Assembly: GCF_017876495.1 (NCBI RefSeq)
Contig: NZ_JAGIOB010000001.1
Span: 4,216,001 to 4,280,000 of the forward strand
Length of the DNA: 64,000 bases
Source of the DNA: Microlunatus capsulatus
GTDB taxonomy: Bacteria > Actinomycetota > Actinomycetes > Propionibacteriales > Propionibacteriaceae
Reading direction: 5' to 3'
The notes beneath the pieces are model-generated. The model was not told where the DNA came from. It saw only the letters and a program-made list of their open reading frames with translations, and searched no databases. Below are positions 46,454-54,181 of this stretch, one piece after another. Positions within the stretch are counted from its first letter, which is position 1, and every line of letters begins with the position of its first letter. The position numbers and the translations under genes were made by a program.

Positions 46454-47074
46454 GTGGCGGACAGCGCTTCTTTGAGAGACCTTCGTCCTCGACGACGTTG
46501 GGCGCGCCCAAAAACAGGCAGGCCCGAGGGACACCTTGGGCTGTCCGAGACCCTCGTCCAGCAGATCATCGGGATGGGTGCGATCGCCGGCACCGACATC
46601 GCCATGCAGATCGTCAAGGGCGGCAAGGACATGGTGTCCGGGCTCAACACCGCCAACCAGGGCATCCAGGACGCCGCCGACAAGCTCGGCTACGCCGGCG
46701 CCACCGGCCAGGGCCGCTACGTCTCCGGCGGGCCCGTCAGGGGCCCGGGGACGGGCAAGAGCGACTCCATCCCCGCCCGCCTCTCCAACGGCGAGTGGGT
46801 TGTGCCTGAGGAGGCCGCCTCAGTCCCGTCCAACCGCCGGATCCTCGCCGACATGACCTACGGCCGCGGCCGCCGGGTGCTCGAGCGGAACTACGCCCAG
46901 GGCTACGCCAACGGTGGACCCGTGTACGTGCCAGCGGCGGCGCCGGCCGGCAACGACTACTCCTTCAACCCGGTCTTCAATGGCCCGGTCGTCGACCCGG
47001 ACGCGGCCCTGCGCGCGGCCGAGAGCCGTCGGCGGAACCGGCTCACCATGCTCGGCGTGGGCCGCCACCTGTAG
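46454..47074 (+). pseudogene. C-terminal fragment of a phage tail tape measure protein
   Basis: About 180 residues from GLSETLVQQIIGMG onward resemble the C-terminus of siphophage tape measure proteins, especially the signature GGPVRGPGTGKSDSIPARLSNGEWVVP. Full tape measure proteins are usually many hundreds of residues and contain long coiled coils; here the frame opens just 16 nt after the integrase stop and the first 27 codons look like unrelated sequence. A large internal deletion of the prophage therefore joins the integrase region to the end of the tail gene. It is unlikely to make a functional product. Confidence 0.72.
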
Positions 47075-47090
47075 CTGTAGGTTCTCCGCC

Positions 47091-47552
47091 ATGCTTCTGA
47101 CGGTGTGGACTGGGCCGGTCGTGCTCAGCGTGATCTTCTCGTCCTTCGCCCTCCTGGCCTCGGCCATCTCGATCGGGTGGCAGGTCTACACCTGGCGCCA
47201 CAACGGTCCACGGGTGGTCGTGAAGCCCTCGACGGGGATCACGTGGGGACCCATGGGGAACCACAAAATCCTCACGATCACAGCGACGAACGAGGGTCGG
47301 GCGAGCACGATGGCCCTGAGCTTTGGCTGGGAGCTGCCCGACAAGCAGGTTCTGATCGACCCGAACGGCAGCTACCTCAACCCGGTCGCGCTCCCAGCCG
47401 AGCTCGCGCCCGGCGGCGAGGTGACCTACTTCTACAACCCCGAGAGCGTCCGCGAACGCCTGAAGGAGGCCGGACTCGACCTGACGAGCATCCGGCCGTT
47501 CATCCGGACCGGACACGGGACCATCTACGGGAAGCCGCTGAAGTCGGCCTGA
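47091..47552 (+). CDS. Hypothetical membrane-anchored protein in the prophage remnant
   Basis: A 153-residue protein that I do not recognise. One N-terminal transmembrane helix (about residues 7-30, GPVVLSVIFSSFALLASAISIGW) is followed by a basic patch and a beta-rich domain with an ITATNEGRASTMALSF segment. The topology suggests an anchored domain on the inner face. TAGGTT (47078-47083) stands 7 nt before the ATG, so the gene seems to have its own leaderless promoter, as prophage 'moron' genes do. Possible lysogenic conversion gene (inference). Confidence 0.65.
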   Translation: MLLTVWTGPVVLSVIFSSFALLASAISIGWQVYTWRHNGPRVVVKPSTGITWGPMGNHKILTITATNEGRASTMALSFGWELPDKQVLIDPNGSYLNPVALPAELAPGGEVTYFYNPESVRERLKEAGLDLTSIRPFIRTGHGTIYGKPLKSA

Positions 47553-47577
47553 GGGGCGGCGCTTAGGCTTCCTGCTC

Positions 47578-47796
47578 ATGGGACGAGTTCACATCGGCCA
47601 GACGATCATTGAGGGTTTCACCGCAGCCGAGATGGATGGTCTACGCGCCGACCTCGGTCCTCGCCTCCTGGCCGGCGAAGCGCACTGGCTAGCACTGCAG
47701 CCCTCCTCGTCTGGGCCAGTGGTTGTCTGGGTACACCCCGAGATCGACGTCTCGATGGTCTACGACGAAGGCGAGCAGCCTTCCTCCGACATCTAG
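47578..47796 (+). CDS. Small hypothetical protein in the prophage remnant
   Basis: A 72-residue acidic protein with no recognised domain: an N-terminal GRVHIGQTIIEGFTAAEMDGL segment and a WVHPEIDVSMVYDE stretch suggest a small alpha/beta fold. TAGGCT (47564-47569) stands 8 nt before the ATG, again indicating its own leaderless promoter. It overlaps the convergent DUF6907-like gene by 4 nt at the 3' end. Confidence 0.6.
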   Translation: MGRVHIGQTIIEGFTAAEMDGLRADLGPRLLAGEAHWLALQPSSSGPVVVWVHPEIDVSMVYDEGEQPSSDI

Positions 47797-48152
47797 GCCA
47801 CGGCCTCGGCCCGGGCGGCCATCGCGAGGAGCTGCTGCGCAACCTTGCGCGCCTCTTCGGGGGTGAAGTGAGGGTAGGACTCTGTGCACAGCGTGATCCG
47901 TAGTGGACCGCGCTCGACTGCGGTCCTACCGCTCCACTCGGCCTGAACCAGACCCACCTCGGCGCTGGGCAGGCTGCCGTGCCTGTCGAGCCCGTCGGAC
48001 TCCGCGACCACCGGCGAGCACTCGATGAGGTGATGCCTCTCGGGGGAACCGTCCGCGGTCTCAGTTGTCCAGCTGTGGCCGTCGTCGACGATCCCGTCGT
48101 GCAGGCACCAAGGTGGGCAGGGGAGCAGGGCTGGGTCGGTATTGGTAGTCAT
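47793..48152 (-). CDS. DUF6907-like small protein
   Basis: A 119-residue protein with the N-terminal CPPWCLHDG motif and a following HSW/H-containing stretch (candidate zinc ligands), then a beta-rich segment and a C-terminal helix FTPEEARKVAQQLLAMA. This layout matches DUF6907-type proteins common on actinobacterial plasmids, prophages and integrative elements, whose function is unknown. AGAGGA lies 6 nt before the ATG. It is the only element gene on the minus strand, reading away from attR. Confidence 0.68.
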   Translation of the reverse strand: MTTNTDPALLPCPPWCLHDGIVDDGHSWTTETADGSPERHHLIECSPVVAESDGLDRHGSLPSAEVGLVQAEWSGRTAVERGPLRITLCTESYPHFTPEEARKVAQQLLAMAARAEAVA

Positions 48153-48178
48153 GCTGGTTCCTCTCGGAGAGGGCGAAA

Positions 48179-48209
48179 ACTCGCCTGATAACTAGGGCCA
48201 CAACGCTCA
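48179..48209 (+). repeat. Right-end arm-type repeats
   Basis: ACTCGCCTGATAACT (48179-48193) differs by one base from the left-end copy at 45522-45536, and AACGCTCA (48202-48209) is identical to 45515-45522. The order of the two motifs differs between ends. Confidence 0.55.
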
Positions 48210-48260
48210 AATGACTACCGCCCGTTACGCCCAGTTGCACAACGCATACGAGGCTGGCAC

Positions 48261-48311
48261 CCCCAAGATGCCCGGCGAGCCGGCCCGGGTGCAGCCCAGC
48301 CGGATGACGGC
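48261..48311 (+). repeat. Right attachment site (attR)
   Basis: 51-bp partner of 45416-45466. Beyond it the host sequence of the polymerase gene continues to its original stop codon at 48340-48342. Confidence 0.85.
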
Positions 48312-48342
48312 GGAGACCCGGGCTGCGGAGCAGCTGGACTGA
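48262..48342 (+). pseudogene. Stranded original 3' end of the polymerase gene
   Basis: 27 codons including the stop, encoding PKMPGEPARVQPSR then MTAETRAAEQLD. They align codon for codon with the present end of the polymerase gene at 45417-45497. After the 51-bp identity the two tails differ in codon choice and at four residues (E/V, A/N, L/M and the Arg codon choice), with the same length and stop. No start or ribosome site remains, so it is untranslated. Confidence 0.85.
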
Positions 48343-48739
48343 CGCCGTCCGACGGGGGTCGCCGGCCGGTCCCGGCCGCTGCCGCGCCCCGTCGGCACCG
48401 CCGCGCCCGGTGCGCCGGGCGCGGGAGTCCGGACCGGGCGCGGGAGCGTTCCCGTGGTGCGGGGAGGGCCCGGTCCCACCGCTGCGGAGGGCGCTCCGGG
48501 GCGTGTCCGCTTTAGGACATGTCCGCTTGCTGCCACGCGCCCGTCTTCCCCGGACGGGCCTCCGAAGAGTTGGTGTACTACCTCCGGCGGGGCTGTCGAC
48601 CGCCGCGGGCTGATGCGGATCGGGGGGTCACGTCAGCCGCAGGACGGGCACCGGCACGCTCCCAGGAGCACCGCCGGGGACCGTCCACCCGCCGCGCCCG
48701 GGCACGGGTGCGGTCAGGTCTTCGAGAGGCACCCCGAGC
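48343..48739. other. 397-nt gap without a recognised gene
   Basis: I see no convincing coding frame on either strand. The only notable structure is TGTCC-N6-GGACA overlapping the palindrome GGACATGTCC (48504-48524), which may be a regulatory site or chance. The original promoter region of the next gene must lie here. Confidence 0.4.
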
Positions 48740-48994
48740 ATGTTCGAGATCCCCTGGCTGGTCGTCGTCGTCGCGGCGCTGCTGGTCGCCACGCTGTTCG
48801 CCGCCGTCCTGCGCGCGGAGCGGGCGGGTCAGCGCCGCTGGCGCCAGCAGACGTCCCGCCCCGGCTGGTGGGCACCGGCCGAGGAGCAGGAGCGGCTGCA
48901 GCGCATCCTCGCCCGCAACCCCAGCTACGACGAGCGCACCGGTCTGACCAGCGACCCCGAGCTCGCCCGCTGGCTGCACGACAACCGGCCCTGA
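48740..48994 (+). CDS. Small single-pass membrane protein
   Basis: An 84-residue protein with one N-terminal transmembrane helix (about residues 5-25, PWLVVVVAALLVATLFAAVL), then a basic segment and a charged helix ending SDPELARWLHDNRP. I do not recognise the family. GAGG lies upstream of the ATG, though further than ideal. It lies just beyond the prophage and reads toward a convergent reductase gene. Confidence 0.6.
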   Translation: MFEIPWLVVVVAALLVATLFAAVLRAERAGQRRWRQQTSRPGWWAPAEEQERLQRILARNPSYDERTGLTSDPELARWLHDNRP

Positions 48995-49028
48995 CGCCGG
49001 GGCCGTCGGCACCCGGCCGCCCGTCGGC

Positions 49029-49832
49029 TCAGACCGGCCGCTGCCCGTCGTCCACAGTCGTGGGCGACCGGTAGCTCGTGAACAGCGCCCCGTCCGCCCC
49101 GTGCAGGGCGAAGGACAGGTCGAAGGGGAGCGCGGTGCCCAGGCCGGGCCCGCTCGTCGAGCGCATCCCCTCCCCGCCCACCACCACCGGAGCCAGGGTC
49201 AGCGACAGCTCGTCGACCAGCCCCGCGGCCAGCAGGGCCCGGTGCAGGCCGGGACCGCCCTCGCAGAGCAGCCGCGGCCGGCCCTCGCCGGCCAGCCGGT
49301 CCAGCGCCGCCCCCAGGTCCAGCTCCTCGCCCTCCTCGCGCACCTCGATTCCCGCCTCCCGCAGCGGGTCCAGGTCGGCGTCCGGCTTGCCGGTGGTCGT
49401 CAGCACCACCACCGGGCCGCCGTCGCCCTCGGCCGGGGTGGCCATCACCGGGTCCAGCCGGGCGCTGCCGGTGACCACCACGAGCGCCGGGAAGGGCGCC
49501 AGCCCCAGCGACGCCCGGAGGTCGCGCTGCCAGGGCTGCAGGTCGACGGCCCGGTAGCCCTCCGCCCGCGCGGTGCTGGCCCCGACCACGACCGCGTCGG
49601 CCAGCGCCCGGTGCAGGGCGAAGACGTGCTGGTCGCTGGCGGTGCCCAGCCCGCCCGAGCGGCCGTCGGCGCCCTGGACCGAGCCGTCGAGGGAGGAGAC
49701 GAAGTTGCTGCGGAGCCGGCGCCGGCCGTCGTCGGGGTAGCGGTAGAGCTCCACCAGGGCCGCGTCGTCGAGCTCGACGCCGGCGGCCCGGCCCGTCCGG
49801 TCGAAGATCAGCTGCAGCGCGGGGCGGGTCAC
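49029..49832 (-). CDS. RibD C-terminal/dihydrofolate reductase-like pyrimidine reductase
   Basis: A 267-residue protein of the RibD_C fold. Family segments are RSNFVSSLDGSVQ (about 42-54), VVVGASTARAEGY for NADPH, the LLCEGGPGLHRALLAAGLVDEL motif near 190 and a final LAPVVVGG. It lacks the RibD deaminase domain, so it would catalyse only the NADPH-dependent reduction of a pyrimidine riboflavin precursor or another substrate. There are no riboflavin genes nearby. Confidence 0.87.
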   Translation of the reverse strand: MTRPALQLIFDRTGRAAGVELDDAALVELYRYPDDGRRRLRSNFVSSLDGSVQGADGRSGGLGTASDQHVFALHRALADAVVVGASTARAEGYRAVDLQPWQRDLRASLGLAPFPALVVVTGSARLDPVMATPAEGDGGPVVVLTTTGKPDADLDPLREAGIEVREEGEELDLGAALDRLAGEGRPRLLCEGGPGLHRALLAAGLVDELSLTLAPVVVGGEGMRSTSGPGLGTALPFDLSFALHGADGALFTSYRSPTTVDDGQRPV

Positions 49833-49906
49833 GGCTCATCGTGGCACAGCGCGCTCGCGCCCTCCGACGACCGGAGCCGTGGTGGCCGTCGGGCACAATC
49901 GCCGCC

Positions 49907-50788
49907 ATGTCCAAGAAGAGCAAGCCCCGGGAGCCCGTGCCCGTCACCCAGCCGCTGACGGAGCTGCTCCGGCTGCCCGCCGGCACCGTCGACCTCGGCA
50001 CGCTCGACCCCGCCGCGACGACCGGCTTCGCCGGCACCAAGGCCGACGCCCCCGCCCGCACCGCCGCCCTGGAGCCGGAGCTGTCCGAGCTGCAGGAACG
50101 GCTCTACGCCACGGGCCGGGCCGAGCTGCCCGGCGCCCGGCGGGTGCTCGTCGTCCTGCAGGGCATGGACACCGCCGGCAAGGGCGGCGTCATCCGGCAC
50201 GCGATCGGCATGGTCGACCCGCAGGGCGTGCGGATCAAGGCGTTCAAGGCCCCCACGGCGGAGGAGCGCCGCCACCCCTACCTGTGGCGGGTCGAGCGCG
50301 AGCTGCCGACCCCCGGGACCATCGGCATCTTCGACCGGTCCCACTACGAGGACGTGCTCACCGTCCGGGTCAACCGGATGGTCGAGGAGGCGGTCTGGGC
50401 CGCCCGCTACGACGAGATCAACGCCTGGGAGGCCGAGCTGGTCGCCTCCGGGGTGGTCGTCGTCAAGTGCTTCCTGCACATCTCCTCGGCCACCCAGAAG
50501 GAGCGGCTGGCCGCCCGGCTGGACGACCCGACGAAGTTCTGGAAGTACAACCCGGGCGACGTCGACGAGCGGGCGAAGTGGCTGGCCTACGCCGAGGCCT
50601 ACGAGGCCGTCCTGGAGCGCTGCAGCACCCAGGTCGCGCCCTGGTTCGTCGTCCCGTCGGACCGCAAGTGGTACCGCAACTGGGCCGTCGCCCAGCTGCT
50701 GGTCGAGCACCTGCGGACCCTCGACCTGCAGTGGCCCCCCGCCGACTTCGACGTCGAGGGCGAGAAGCGCCGCCTCGCGCTCACCTGA
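49907..50788 (+). CDS. PPK2 family polyphosphate:nucleotide phosphotransferase
   Basis: A 293-residue cytosolic kinase using polyphosphate as phosphate donor for nucleotides. Walker A is GMDTAGKGG (86-94) and the Walker B/lid segment is IFDRSHYEDVLTVRV (141-155). The motif set differs from the class I enzyme at 15177 and fits the shorter polyphosphate-nucleotide phosphotransferase group, whose members phosphorylate AMP and/or ADP. CACAAT stands 7 nt before the ATG (possible leaderless promoter). It ends before a large inverted repeat. Confidence 0.9.
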   Translation: MSKKSKPREPVPVTQPLTELLRLPAGTVDLGTLDPAATTGFAGTKADAPARTAALEPELSELQERLYATGRAELPGARRVLVVLQGMDTAGKGGVIRHAIGMVDPQGVRIKAFKAPTAEERRHPYLWRVERELPTPGTIGIFDRSHYEDVLTVRVNRMVEEAVWAARYDEINAWEAELVASGVVVVKCFLHISSATQKERLAARLDDPTKFWKYNPGDVDERAKWLAYAEAYEAVLERCSTQVAPWFVVPSDRKWYRNWAVAQLLVEHLRTLDLQWPPADFDVEGEKRRLALT

Positions 50789-50822
50789 GGGGCACGGAGC
50801 CGACCCCTCCGAGCGTCGGCAA

Positions 50823-50917
50823 GGCCGGAGCCGGATCCGCTCTGGACGACCGAGCGGTCAGGACACGCTCTTCGTCCTGACCGCGAGGGAGGAAGAGCGG
50901 ATCTTCAGGCTCCGGCC
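50823..50917. repeat. Long nested inverted repeat
   Basis: Outer arms GGCCGGAGCC (50823-50832) / GGCTCCGGCC (50908-50917), middle arms GATCCGCTCT (50834-50843) / AGAGCGGATC (50894-50903) and a perfect 11-bp inner hairpin GCGGTCAGGAC / GTCCTGACCGC (50854-50884). It lies between the convergent ppk2 and cbiX genes. A simple terminator needs only the inner hairpin; the 95-nt three-tier fold is unusual. Confidence 0.75.
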
Positions 50918-50933
50918 GGGCGCGAGGAGGAAG

Positions 50934-51767
50934 TCAGGCTGAGACGACGGAGAGGTGGCGGACCGGCGGCTCGAGGTCGAGGTCGTCGAAGGGCGAGCTG
51001 GTCTCGGTGTCCTCGGCGGGGGCGTCGAGGTCGACGAGGTCCATGGCCGAGACGACGTAACGGACCAGGGCGACCTCGGCGATCTCGGGCTCGGCGCCCA
51101 TCGGGTCGGACACGGCGACGGCGCCGGCCTCGTAGGCCAGCTCGGCCTGCCGGGTGAAGAGCAGGCCGGGGGACAGGAACCAGCTGCCGACGGCGATGTG
51201 GCGGCGGCCCTGGGCCCGCAGCGTGCGGATGGCCTCGGCCGTCGTCGGCCCCGACGCCGTGGCGAAGGCGGTGACGTGCGGCAGCCGGTGGTGGGTGGCC
51301 CACTGCCGGGCCCGGCGGGCGACGATGGCGTTGCTGCGGACGTCGGCGCTGCCGGCGGCGGCGAAGACGAGCCCGTCCAGCTCGCTGACCCGGCGGGAGC
51401 GCAGCGCGTCGCGGAGCCGGCGGTCGATGACGGCGAGCAGCGCGGCCTCGGGGCCGATCGGCCGGGAGGCGAGCACCCGGACGTCGGGGTGCGCGGCGCG
51501 GATGGCGGCCACGGCGGCCGGCACCTCCACCTGGGCGTGGAAGGCGTCGGAGAGCAGCAGCGGCACGAGGACGACCTCGTCGATCCCGCGGCGGGCCAGC
51601 GAGGCCACGACCTGGGTCGCGCTGGGGGCGCAGTGGTCGAGGAACGCGACCTCGACCACGAGGGTGGGACGGATCTGCAGCAGGGCGGCGCGGATCTGCG
51701 CGCTGACCTCCGCGACGCGGGGGTCGTGGCTGCCGTAGCCCAGGAGCACGAGCGCAGGAGCAGTCAT
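50934..51767 (-). CDS. Sirohydrochlorin chelatase (CbiX/SirB-like)
   Basis: A 277-residue class II chelatase made of two similar halves. The first half has LLGYGSHDPR (His14) and LLLSDAFHAQVEVP, the metal-inserting histidines of CbiX. The second half (from about residue 135) has AAAGSADVRSN and GSWFLSPGLLFTRQ, lacking the corresponding histidines, so only the N-terminal site is likely active. It is the last gene of the sulfate operon, 12 nt after cysN, and should insert iron to give sirohaem for the sulfite reductase. Confidence 0.88.
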   Translation of the reverse strand: MTAPALVLLGYGSHDPRVAEVSAQIRAALLQIRPTLVVEVAFLDHCAPSATQVVASLARRGIDEVVLVPLLLSDAFHAQVEVPAAVAAIRAAHPDVRVLASRPIGPEAALLAVIDRRLRDALRSRRVSELDGLVFAAAGSADVRSNAIVARRARQWATHHRLPHVTAFATASGPTTAEAIRTLRAQGRRHIAVGSWFLSPGLLFTRQAELAYEAGAVAVSDPMGAEPEIAEVALVRYVVSAMDLVDLDAPAEDTETSSPFDDLDLEPPVRHLSVVSA

Positions 51768-51779
51768 GGGTGCTCCTCC

Positions 51780-53216
51780 TTACTTCTGCGGTGTGGTGCC
51801 GTCGACCTTGGCGGCGGTGGGGGTGGGGCCGGAGACCGGTCCCGTGGGGATGGCGGTGCTGCCCGCCATGCCGGCGCCGAGCGTCCAGCCGTCCGCCTCG
51901 TCGACGAGGATGAAGGCTCCGGTCGCCCGGTGCTCCTTGTAGGAGTCGAGGGGCAGCGGGGTGGCCAGGGCGATCCTGACCCGCCCGATGTCGTTGAGGC
52001 CGAGCTGGGTGGCCGGCTCCCAGTGGGGCGCGCCGCCGGAGTCGAAGGCGAGGTCGAGGGCCCCGTCGACCGAGCGGACGATCCCCTTGGTCAGCGCGGT
52101 GCCGTGCTGGACCAGGACGCGGGCGCCGACCGTCAGGGTCCGCTCGGCCAGCCAGCAGACGGTGCCGGTGAGCTCGCGGACGGGGGCGGGCGGGGCGTCG
52201 GTGCCGGCGAGGACGTCGCCGCGCGAGACGTCGATGTCGGTGTCCAGCCGCAGCGTCACCGACTGGCCGGCGACGGCCTCCTGCAGCGGGCCGTCCGGGG
52301 TGTCGACGGCCACGACCCTCGCGTGCGAGCCGCGCGGCAGGACGACGACCTCCTCGCCGACGCGCACCCGGCCCGACTCCACCTTGCCGGCGTAGCCGCG
52401 GTAGTCGGCGTCGACGGCGGGCGCCGAGGCGGCCCACGGGGCCAGCGGCGCGCCCTGAGGCCGGATGACGTGCTGGACGGGGAAGCGCAGGTCGGCGCCG
52501 ACGGCCCGCTTGGTGTCGTCGACGGTCTCCAGGTAGCCGAGCACCGTCGGGCCCTCGTACCAGGGCGTCCGCGACGAGCGGGTCACCACGTTGTCCCCCT
52601 CGGTGGCCGAGACGGGGATGCAGTGGCTGTCGATGACGCCCAGGCTGCGGGCCAGCACCGAGAAGTCGGTGGCGATCCGGGTGAAGACGTCCTGGGCGTA
52701 GTCGACGAGGTCGATCTTGTTGACCACGAGGACGACGTGCGGCACCCGCAGCAGCGAGGCCACGGCCAGGTGCCGGCGGGTCTGCTCGACGACGCCCTTG
52801 CGCGCGTCGACCAGCAGCACGATGACGTCGGCGGTCGAGGAGCCGGTGACGGTGTTGCGGGTGTACTGCACGTGCCCGGGGCAGTCGGCCAGGATGAACT
52901 TGCGCGCCGGGGTGTGGAAGTAGCGGTAGGCGACGTCGATGGTGATGCCCTGCTCGCGCTCGGCGCGCAGGCCGTCGGTCAGCAGGGCCAGGTCGGCCGT
53001 GGCCAGGCCCTTGCGCCGGCTGACCTGCTCGACGTGGTCGAGGGTGTCGGTGAGCACCGAGTTCGTGTCGAACAGCAGCCGCCCGACGAGGGTGGACTTG
53101 CCGTCGTCGACAGAGCCGGCGGTGGCCAGCCGCAGCAGCGTCCGCCGCTGGCCGGTGTCACCGCCCGTGGCGCGGGCCGGACCCGTCGTGGGGCCGGCGG
53201 TGGTCGTGGTGGGCAT
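51780..53216 (-). CDS. cysN: Sulfate adenylyltransferase subunit 1 (GTPase)
   Basis: A 478-residue EF-Tu-like GTPase that drives APS formation by CysD. GTP motifs are GSVDDGKST, DCPGHVQYTRN and NKIDLVD; beta-barrel domains follow. There is no fused APS kinase domain; that enzyme is a separate gene here. The first 25 residues are Thr/Gly-rich. The ATG overlaps the cysD stop (TGATG). Confidence 0.95.
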   Translation of the reverse strand: MPTTTTAGPTTGPARATGGDTGQRRTLLRLATAGSVDDGKSTLVGRLLFDTNSVLTDTLDHVEQVSRRKGLATADLALLTDGLRAEREQGITIDVAYRYFHTPARKFILADCPGHVQYTRNTVTGSSTADVIVLLVDARKGVVEQTRRHLAVASLLRVPHVVLVVNKIDLVDYAQDVFTRIATDFSVLARSLGVIDSHCIPVSATEGDNVVTRSSRTPWYEGPTVLGYLETVDDTKRAVGADLRFPVQHVIRPQGAPLAPWAASAPAVDADYRGYAGKVESGRVRVGEEVVVLPRGSHARVVAVDTPDGPLQEAVAGQSVTLRLDTDIDVSRGDVLAGTDAPPAPVRELTGTVCWLAERTLTVGARVLVQHGTALTKGIVRSVDGALDLAFDSGGAPHWEPATQLGLNDIGRVRIALATPLPLDSYKEHRATGAFILVDEADGWTLGAGMAGSTAIPTGPVSGPTPTAAKVDGTTPQK

Positions 53217-54181
53217 CAGAAGTACCCCTCTCGCTTGCGGTCCTCCATGGCGGCCTCGCTCATCCGGTCGTCGGCGCGGGTGGCGCCCCGCTCGGTGAGC
53301 TGGCTCAGCCCCACCTCGGTGATGACGTCGGCGACGGTGGTCGCCTCCGACAGCACGGCGGCGGTGCAGGACATGTCCCCGACGGTGCGGTAGCGCACCG
53401 AGCGGCGCTCGACGGCGTCGCCGTCGCGGGCCGGGGTGACCGGGGTCAGCGCGATCCACATCCCGTCGCGCTCGACGACCTCGCGCTCGTGCGCGTAGTA
53501 GATCGAGGGCAGGGCGATGCCCTCGGCCTCGATGTAGTCCCAGACGTCCAGCTCGGTCCAGTTGGACAGCGGGAACACCCGGACGTGCTCGCCGGGCAGG
53601 TGCCGGCCGTTGTAGAGCGACCAGAGCTCGGGCCGCTGGTTGCGCGGCTCCCACTGGCCGAACTCGTCGCGCATCGAGTAGACGCGCTCCTTGGCCCGGG
53701 CCCGCTCCTCGTCGCGCCGGCCGCCGCCGAAAACAGCATCGTGCTTGCCGCTGGTGATGGCGTCGAGCAGCGGGACGGTCTGCAGCGGGTTGCGCTGGCC
53801 GTCGGGGCGCTCGCGCAGCCGGCCGTCGTCGATGTAGTCCTGCACCGAGGCGACCCGCAGCGACGCCCCGTAGAACGTCGTCGCCTCGTCGCGGTACTGC
53901 AGCACCTCGGGGAAGTTGTGCCCGGTGTCGACGTGCAGCAGCGAGAAGGGGATCGGCGCGGGCCAGAAGGCCTTGGCCGCCAGGTGCAGCATGACCACCG
54001 AGTCCTTGCCGCCGGAGAACAGCATCACCGGCGCGCGGAAGGTGGCCGCGACCTCGCGGAAGATGTGGATCGACTCCGACTCCAGCGCCTGCAGCTCGGT
54101 CAGCGGCTGCACGCCCAGCGGGGTGCGGCGGGGGACCTCGGTGCTGGGGTTGGTGCCGGTCGGGTTCTGGGTCTGGGTCAT
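53216..54181 (-). CDS. cysD: Sulfate adenylyltransferase subunit 2
   Basis: A 321-residue ATP pyrophosphatase-fold enzyme that adenylates sulfate to APS together with CysN. The PP-loop SGGKDS follows APVMLF, and the conserved HVDTGHNFPEVL and GGGRRDEERARAKERVYS segments are present; RKREGYF ends the chain as in the family. It overlaps cysC by 4 nt upstream (ATGA) and cysN by 1 nt downstream. Confidence 0.96.
   Translation of the reverse strand: MTQTQNPTGTNPSTEVPRRTPLGVQPLTELQALESESIHIFREVAATFRAPVMLFSGGKDSVVMLHLAAKAFWPAPIPFSLLHVDTGHNFPEVLQYRDEATTFYGASLRVASVQDYIDDGRLRERPDGQRNPLQTVPLLDAITSGKHDAVFGGGRRDEERARAKERVYSMRDEFGQWEPRNQRPELWSLYNGRHLPGEHVRVFPLSNWTELDVWDYIEAEGIALPSIYYAHEREVVERDGMWIALTPVTPARDGDAVERRSVRYRTVGDMSCTAAVLSEATTVADVITEVGLSQLTERGATRADDRMSEAAMEDRKREGYF

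Larger units (their letters stand above)
45416..48311 (+). mobile_element. Degenerate 2.85-kb prophage/integrative element in the polymerase gene 3' end
   Basis: Bounded by 51-bp direct repeats (45416-45466 and 48261-48311, offset 2,845 bp, one mismatch). Inside are a tyrosine recombinase next to the left end, a C-terminal tape measure fragment, three small genes and short matching repeats near both ends. Codon use and base composition are visibly less GC-rich than the flanks. A recombinase next to one att site and a phage tail fragment identify it as a prophage that has lost nearly all its genes. The insertion target is a protein gene, not a tRNA. Confidence 0.85.

Noticed and set aside
48225-48536. 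103-codon minus-strand frame across attR.
   Set aside because: Composition is shadow-like, there is no ribosome site, and it spans the junction of element and host DNA.
51780-53654. Longer 624-codon frame for CysN.
   Set aside because: The extra part is antisense-like shadow inside cysD; the ATG at 53216 couples to the cysD stop.
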